A stretch of 8,491 bases of DNA from Zongyangia gallinarum (GTDB taxonomy: Bacteria; Bacillota; Clostridia; Oscillospirales; Ruminococcaceae), in NCBI GenBank assembly GCA_904419315.1, contig CAJFQY010000049.1, positions 1-8,491 on the forward strand, written 5' to 3'. The notes beneath the pieces were generated by a model. It did no database searches, was not told where the DNA came from, and was given only the letters and a program-made list of their open reading frames with translations. The stretch's first letter is position 1. The number at the start of each line of letters is the position of its first letter. The translations under genes and the position numbers were made by a program. Below, one piece after another: positions 5,220 through 8,491 of the stretch.

Positions 5220-6101
5220 TTACAGCATCTCATACCCGCTGATGAGCACCGGCATCTTCAGAATGCCCAGCTCCTTTTCCAGAAGAACACCGTTGCGTTT
5301 GGGATAATCAAAACCATAGCTCGCTTTGATGCACTGGGAGATAAACTGAACAGCCCGGTCAATGGCGACGGGCAGACTGTCTCCCTGCAGGAGGCTCCCG
5401 ATAACAACACTGGCGAAGGTATCTCCAGTGCCGGGATAGGAGGCGGGAATGTACCGGCATCCCACCTTCCAAAAGGCGTGATTTCTTCTGTCATAGGCCA
5501 CTACATTGGTGTTGCCGGAAGACTGTTCCTCCGGAGCACTGGTGATGATGACAACATCCGGCCCCATCTCGCTGAGACGGAGCAACCACTGCTTGATTTC
5601 TTCATCGCTGATCCTGTCTTTGCAGGATTCTCCCAATAAAAAGGCGGCTTCGGTGAAGTTGGGGGTAATGATATCTGCCTTGGCAATCAGCCCCTTCATC
5701 TGGGGAATGATCTCTTCGGTCATGGAGCTGTAAAGTGAGCCATTATCCCCCATGACAGGATCTACCACCACCAAATTATCCGGAGTACCGAAATAGTCTA
5801 TGAAATCGGCCACAATATGGATCTGCCGGGTGGAGCCCAGAAATCCGGAGTAGACACAATCGAAATGAAGTCCCAGCCGCTTCCAGTGATCGATATATTC
5901 CTCCATAGAATCGGTGAGATCCACAAAGCTGTAGTGGTCGAAGCCGCCGGTATGATTGGAGAGGATCGCTGTGGGCAGGGGACAGACCTGTACGCCCATT
6001 GTGGATAGGGTGGGGATGATCGAACAGAGAGACGCCCTTCCAAATCCCGATAAATCGTGGATTGCCGCTACTTTTTTGATAGAATCTTCCACATTTACCA
6101 T
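5220..6101 (-). CDS. pdxK: Pyridoxal/pyridoxine/pyridoxamine kinase
   Basis: A ribokinase-fold kinase of up to 293 residues that phosphorylates vitamin B6 vitamers with ATP in the cytosol, feeding the pyridoxal-phosphate salvage pathway. Seen in order: VAAIHDLSGFGRASL (11-25, substrate-binding strand), SNHTGGFDHYSF, VYSGFLGS (83-90), VVVDPVMGDNG (111-121), ITPNFTEA (145-152) and YPGTGDTFAS (222-231), whose GTGD carries the catalytic Asp227 and the anion hole. The length and the FDHYSF/LTDSMEEYIDHW region fit the clostridial pyridoxamine kinase group (PdxY/PdxK type; thiD-like kinases are shorter). The start is uncertain: the ATG at 6101 abuts AAAGGG with almost no spacing, while the in-frame GTG at 6092 sits at a good distance from the same site and gives VEDSIKKVAAIHD. 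It follows the radical SAM gene by 41 bp with no terminator between, so the two are probably co-transcribed. Confidence 0.92.
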   Translation of the reverse strand: MVNVEDSIKKVAAIHDLSGFGRASLCSIIPTLSTMGVQVCPLPTAILSNHTGGFDHYSFVDLTDSMEEYIDHWKRLGLHFDCVYSGFLGSTRQIHIVADFIDYFGTPDNLVVVDPVMGDNGSLYSSMTEEIIPQMKGLIAKADIITPNFTEAAFLLGESCKDRISDEEIKQWLLRLSEMGPDVVIITSAPEEQSSGNTNVVAYDRRNHAFWKVGCRYIPASYPGTGDTFASVVIGSLLQGDSLPVAIDRAVQFISQCIKASYGFDYPKRNGVLLEKELGILKMPVLISGYEML

Positions 6102-6142
6102 CCCTTTAGTATTATTTGATATAATTTATACAATTAGTAAGT

Positions 6143-7069
6143 CTATTTGCGTCGGAAAGAAAGAATTCCTTTATAATCGACACATTCCACACGAGAATCA
6201 TGCTGCAGATTGTCGAGGATACTGTCCTTGTTGGAGACACAGCGGCTTTCCAGAAAACTTGCCACCTCGAACTGGTTCATAGGGTGCCGGGCAATAATAG
6301 AAAGGATGGCCTCATAATCATCTGGGATCTCGCTGAAGAATGACCCGGCGCTGAGCATATCAATGGAGATGGCGCCCAGCTTTTCCACTGCGTATTGAAT
6401 GGAGTCTGGAGAAGCGACCCGGACATCCGGTTCAGCCGGGGGACGGACTGGGGTATTGATATACACCCGGTCATAGCGGATCTTTTGCAGGATCTGAGCA
6501 AAGTGATCAATAGAATCCTGGCTGTCGTTGACGCCGCCGCAGAGCATAATTTCCACCCAGAGTTGTCCGGTATACTCATGGGAGAAATCCACAAGGCCCT
6601 GCTGGATTTTCTGAAAGTCCAGGGATCCCAAGGGACGGTCGACGGCCCGGAAGGTTTCTTCATCCCAAGCATCCAGAGAGGGGAGGACAATGTCACATTG
6701 CGCCAGCTCTTTCCGCACCTGGGGGTCCCAGAGCAGAGCGCCGTTGGTGATGACGGCCACCGGCTTATCTGTGCGCTGTTTTACCTGATCGATTAATTCC
6801 CCCAGCCCAGCGTAAAGGGTAGGTTCTCCCTCTCCGACAATGGTAACGACGTCAAATTTATCAGCGTCCTTAAGATACAGTTCGAATTCTCTGATGATTT
6901 CTTCCACCGGATAAAACGCCTGGCGATTGCCGGTCATATGATTGGTACGTCCCAGCTGGCAGTAGGTACAGGAATAGTTGCAGGTTTTAGGCGGAATGGG
7001 GCTCAGTCCCAAAGAATTTCCCAACCGCCGGGAGGGGACAGGCCCAAAAGCGTGTTGCAACGGCTCCAT
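6143..7069 (-). CDS. Radical SAM protein, COG0731-like Fe-S oxidoreductase
   Basis: A 308-residue radical SAM enzyme. HAFGPVPSRRLGNSLGLS (6-23) is the conserved N-terminal stretch of this group. CNYSCTYC gives Cys30, Cys34 and Cys37, the CxxxCxxC site for the [4Fe-4S] cluster that cleaves S-adenosylmethionine. VGEGEPTLY (78-86) is the GGE-like SAM-binding strand. The last roughly 60 residues (HPMNQFEVASFLESR... to SFRRK) look like a small winged-helix-type add-on. The reaction is unknown; relatives are annotated only by resemblance to wybutosine-synthesis TYW1-like proteins, and no flavodoxin domain is present here. I chose the ATG at 7069, 3 nt after GAGGTGATC, a spacing like that of dinB; an ATG at 7072 and a GTG at 7078 are alternatives. 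pdxK follows after 41 bp. Upstream, the metA terminator leaves only about 30 nt for a promoter. Confidence 0.85.
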   Translation of the reverse strand: MEPLQHAFGPVPSRRLGNSLGLSPIPPKTCNYSCTYCQLGRTNHMTGNRQAFYPVEEIIREFELYLKDADKFDVVTIVGEGEPTLYAGLGELIDQVKQRTDKPVAVITNGALLWDPQVRKELAQCDIVLPSLDAWDEETFRAVDRPLGSLDFQKIQQGLVDFSHEYTGQLWVEIMLCGGVNDSQDSIDHFAQILQKIRYDRVYINTPVRPPAEPDVRVASPDSIQYAVEKLGAISIDMLSAGSFFSEIPDDYEAILSIIARHPMNQFEVASFLESRCVSNKDSILDNLQHDSRVECVDYKGILSFRRK

Positions 7070-7096
7070 CATGATCACCTCATTTAGAATAGATAT

Positions 7097-7123
7097 AAAA
7101 AGCAGAGGGGAATTGCCCTCTGC
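7097..7123 (-). terminator. Rho-independent terminator of metA
   Basis: GCAGAGGG (7102-7109) and CCCTCTGC (7116-7123) form a perfect 8-bp GC-rich stem with a 6-nt loop. On the minus strand it is followed by TTTTTATAT. It lies 20 nt beyond the metA stop codon and about 30 nt before the radical SAM start. Confidence 0.88.
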
Positions 7124-7142
7124 CTATAGAAATTCCTGCGGA

Positions 7143-8069
7143 TTATATCTCTTTTTCAATCTTTGAAAGGTCAAAGGGAGTGCTTTGATAGACAAAATAG
7201 TTGAGCCAGTTGGAAAAAAGAAGGTTGGCATGTCCGCGCCAGATATGTAACGGCGTTTTTTGGGGGTCATCGCCAGGGAAATAATATTTGGGCACCTGGA
7301 TCGGCAATCCCAGCTTTACATCCCGGAAATACTCGGTAGCCAAGGTGTCCCGGTCGTATTCAGAATGTCCGGTGACAAAAAACTGACGTCCGTTTTTCTT
7401 TCCTACTATATAAATACCAGCCTCTTCCGACTCCGCCAGAATCTCCAGCTTAGAATGCTTTTCGATATCCTCCCTCAGAATGGTGGTGTGGCGGGAATGG
7501 GGCGCCATAAACCGCTCATCAAATCCTCGGAGCAGAGGGTGGTCAGGCACCAGGGTAGTGTGGGGAAAGATACCAAACATTTTATGTGGAAGGGGATGCT
7601 TGGGAATACCATAATGATAGTAAAGTCCAGCCTGGGCACCCCAGCAGATATGGAAGGTAGAATAAACATTGGTTTTACTCCAAGCCATAATCTGGCAAAG
7701 TTCCGGCCAATAATCTACCTCTTCAAAATCCATCTGCTCTACCGGCGCGCCGGTGATAATCATACCGTCAAAACGCTCGTCTTTGATATCGTCAAAGGTT
7801 TTATAGAATTTGAGCAGATGCTCGCTGGGGGTATTCTTAGAAACATGGGAAGCAGTGAGCAGGAGCTCAATATCCACCTGGATCGGGGAATTGCTCAGTA
7901 GCCGCAGAAGCTGCGTTTCTGTTTCAATTTTTTTAGGCATCAGATTAAGGATCACGATGCGCAGCGGCCGAATATCCTGATGAGTAGCGCGATGCTCATT
8001 GATGACAAAGATATTTTCACTTTCTAGTACGGCCTGCGCAGGCAATCCGTCAGGAATATTGATTGGCAT
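7143..8069 (-). CDS. metA: Homoserine O-acetyltransferase (MetA family)
   Basis: A 308-residue cytosolic enzyme that acylates the hydroxyl of L-homoserine, the first committed step to methionine. The catalytic Cys142 is in FHICWGAQAGLYYHYG; His235 and Glu237 are in FVTGHSEYD; Lys46/Lys47 lie in LMPKKIETE. Numbering matches the classical MetA frame exactly, and the length is full. The residue that sets acyl donor choice is Glu111 (ITGAPVEQMDFEEVDYW), the form seen in acetyl-CoA users; the succinyl-CoA enzymes of enterobacteria have Gly there. So the name homoserine O-acetyltransferase is preferred over succinyltransferase (established family knowledge applied to a visible residue). GGAGGAAATT precedes the ATG at 8069. 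It has its own promoter (8121-8149) and terminator (7097-7123), and is divergent from the rRNA operon promoters. Confidence 0.95.
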   Translation of the reverse strand: MPINIPDGLPAQAVLESENIFVINEHRATHQDIRPLRIVILNLMPKKIETETQLLRLLSNSPIQVDIELLLTASHVSKNTPSEHLLKFYKTFDDIKDERFDGMIITGAPVEQMDFEEVDYWPELCQIMAWSKTNVYSTFHICWGAQAGLYYHYGIPKHPLPHKMFGIFPHTTLVPDHPLLRGFDERFMAPHSRHTTILREDIEKHSKLEILAESEEAGIYIVGKKNGRQFFVTGHSEYDRDTLATEYFRDVKLGLPIQVPKYYFPGDDPQKTPLHIWRGHANLLFSNWLNYFVYQSTPFDLSKIEKEI

Positions 8070-8120
8070 AATTTCCTCCGTCTTGTGGCAATCTACTAAT
8101 ATTATATAGGGATTAGTTCA

Positions 8121-8149
8121 ATTATAACCATTCACTTGCCTGATTACAA
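8121..8149 (-). promoter_or_regulatory. metA promoter
   Basis: On the minus strand TTGTAA (8144-8149) and a perfect TATAAT (8121-8126) are exactly 17 bp apart. Transcription would start near 8114, giving a leader of about 45 nt to the ATG at 8069. That is too short for a SAM riboswitch, and I see no T-box or other folded leader. Confidence 0.8.
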
Positions 8150-8157
8150 GAGAGAAA

Positions 8158-8275
8158 ATCCTTGACGAGAAGCAAGAGATATGCAATCATGGGATAAAAA
8201 GTGGAGAAAAATAAGGAAGAATCGAGAGAAAGATAAGATTTTGAAAAAAAGATCAAATTTTTGGCCAAAAAGGTA
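8158..8275. other. AT- and purine-rich intergenic stretch upstream of the rRNA promoters
   Basis: I see no gene here. The segment is purine-rich on the plus strand. Its last 45 bases (about 8229-8272) carry A- and T-runs in register upstream of P1, like an UP element that raises rRNA promoter strength. A weak promoter-like pair (TTGACG 8162-8167, AATCAT 8185-8190, 17 bp apart) is present but poor at -10. The antisense open frames across this region have no ribosome binding site and cross the rRNA promoters. Confidence 0.5.
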
Positions 8276-8304
8276 TTGACTACCGAAACAAGCTATGGTA
8301 AAAT
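8276..8304 (+). promoter_or_regulatory. rRNA operon promoter P1
   Basis: TTGACT (8276-8281) and TAAAAT (8299-8304) with a 17-bp spacer, behind an AT-rich upstream stretch. Tandem with a second strong promoter about 104 bp downstream, as is usual for ribosomal RNA operons. Confidence 0.8.
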
Positions 8305-8327
8305 AAACAAGCTGTCTCGGAGAGAGG

Positions 8328-8353
8328 GCCGGGAGGCCGGGAAAGAGCCGGGA
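8328..8353. repeat. Three copies of GCCGGGA between P1 and P2
   Basis: GCCGGGA occurs at 8328-8334, 8336-8342 and 8347-8353 within a GC-rich purine block between the two promoters. A short direct repeat with no known role; it contrasts with the AT-rich surroundings. Confidence 0.5.
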
Positions 8354-8379
8354 TAGCGAAAAAAGATTTGGGAAATATA

Positions 8380-8408
8380 TTGACACCGCATAGGAAATGT
8401 GGTACAAT
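8380..8408 (+). promoter_or_regulatory. rRNA operon promoter P2
   Basis: A perfect TTGACA (8380-8385) and TACAAT (8403-8408) with a 17-bp spacer, among the strongest consensus matches in the window. Transcription would start near 8415 and enter the leader hairpin and boxA-like element. Confidence 0.85.
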
Positions 8409-8414
8409 ATAAGT

Positions 8415-8441
8415 CCTGGCTGAGGGAAACCTCAGCAGCGG
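8415..8441 (+). other. rRNA leader hairpin with GAAA tetraloop
   Basis: GCTGAGG (8419-8425) and CCTCAGC (8430-8436) close a GAAA tetraloop. CC (8415-8416) and GG (8440-8441) can extend it beyond an internal loop. It sits at the very 5' end of the P2 transcript, followed directly by the boxA-like element. Confidence 0.6.
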
Positions 8442-8460
8442 ACCTTGAAAATTGAACAAC
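8441..8460 (+). promoter_or_regulatory. boxA-like antitermination leader element of an rRNA operon
   Basis: GACCTTGAAAATTGAACAAC resembles the element found in Firmicutes rRNA leaders and 16S-23S spacers (CTTGAAAA-TGAAC type), where Nus factors load. With P1, P2 and the hairpin it marks the leader of an rRNA operon. The 16S gene itself is not inside the window: no AGAGTTTGAT is present. Confidence 0.65.
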
Positions 8461-8491
8461 ATTTGAACCAAGAACAAAGACCCTTGGAAAC

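Noticed and set aside
6395..6796. 133-codon plus-strand open frame
   Set aside because: Antisense shadow of the radical SAM gene, without family resemblance.
7260..7901. 213-codon plus-strand open frame
   Set aside because: It lies fully antisense to metA, which has complete catalytic motifs; the product has no recognisable domain and no proper ribosome binding site.
8144..8477. Minus-strand open frames of 87 and 65 codons upstream of metA
   Set aside because: They cross the rRNA promoters and leader and the metA promoter, have low-complexity Phe/Leu/Ser-rich products and no ribosome binding site.
1..8491. CRISPR array, insertion sequence, tRNA or phage genes
   Set aside because: No regular spaced repeats, transposase or integrase motifs, or cloverleaf-like sequences were found on either strand.

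Overview
The window looks like chromosomal DNA from a low-to-mid GC Gram-positive anaerobe, most likely a member of Clostridia (Oscillospiraceae/Lachnospiraceae-like). The evidence is near-perfect anti-Shine-Dalgarno matches (GAGGTGATC before dinB and before the radical SAM gene), clean sigma-A type promoters, a Gram-positive LexA box, and clostridial-looking versions of MetA, pyridoxal kinase, a COG0731-type radical SAM protein and a CtpE-like P-type ATPase. It is mostly housekeeping DNA. I see no insertion sequence, phage gene, CRISPR array or toxin-antitoxin pair, and no convincing new biological system.

Left part (1-1860). The 5' end of a cation-transporting P-type ATPase runs off the left edge on the minus strand. 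To its right a second minus-strand unit ends in a strong terminator (about 721-751). It contains a phosphodiester glycosidase (NAGPA-domain) gene that has lost its N-terminal part and, 1 nt downstream, a small two-helix membrane protein of unknown function.

Middle (1861-5200). A plus-strand HtrA/DegP-like membrane-anchored serine protease follows; its ribosome binding site sits in a hairpin. It ends at a 42-bp perfect palindrome that serves as a bidirectional terminator facing a minus-strand VOC (glyoxalase-fold) gene whose first codons are missing. A seemingly orphan terminator and a textbook SOS promoter (LexA box between -35 and -10) precede dinB (DNA polymerase IV, plus strand). A 24-bp-stem terminator separates dinB from the convergent genes to its right.

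Right part (5220-8491). Three minus-strand genes in the order metA, radical SAM protein, pyridoxal/pyridoxine kinase. metA has its own promoter and a rho-independent terminator, so the two downstream genes are either reached by read-through or use a promoter I could not identify. MetA carries Glu111, which predicts acetyl-CoA rather than succinyl-CoA use. Divergent from metA, the last 230 bases hold tandem strong promoters, a leader hairpin and a boxA-like leader element pointing rightward. This is the upstream region of a ribosomal RNA operon whose 16S gene should begin just past the right edge.

The most useful second looks are the SD-sequestering hairpin of htrA, the two 5'-truncated minus-strand genes flanking htrA, the LexA-controlled dinB promoter, and the missing promoter for the radical SAM/pdxK pair.
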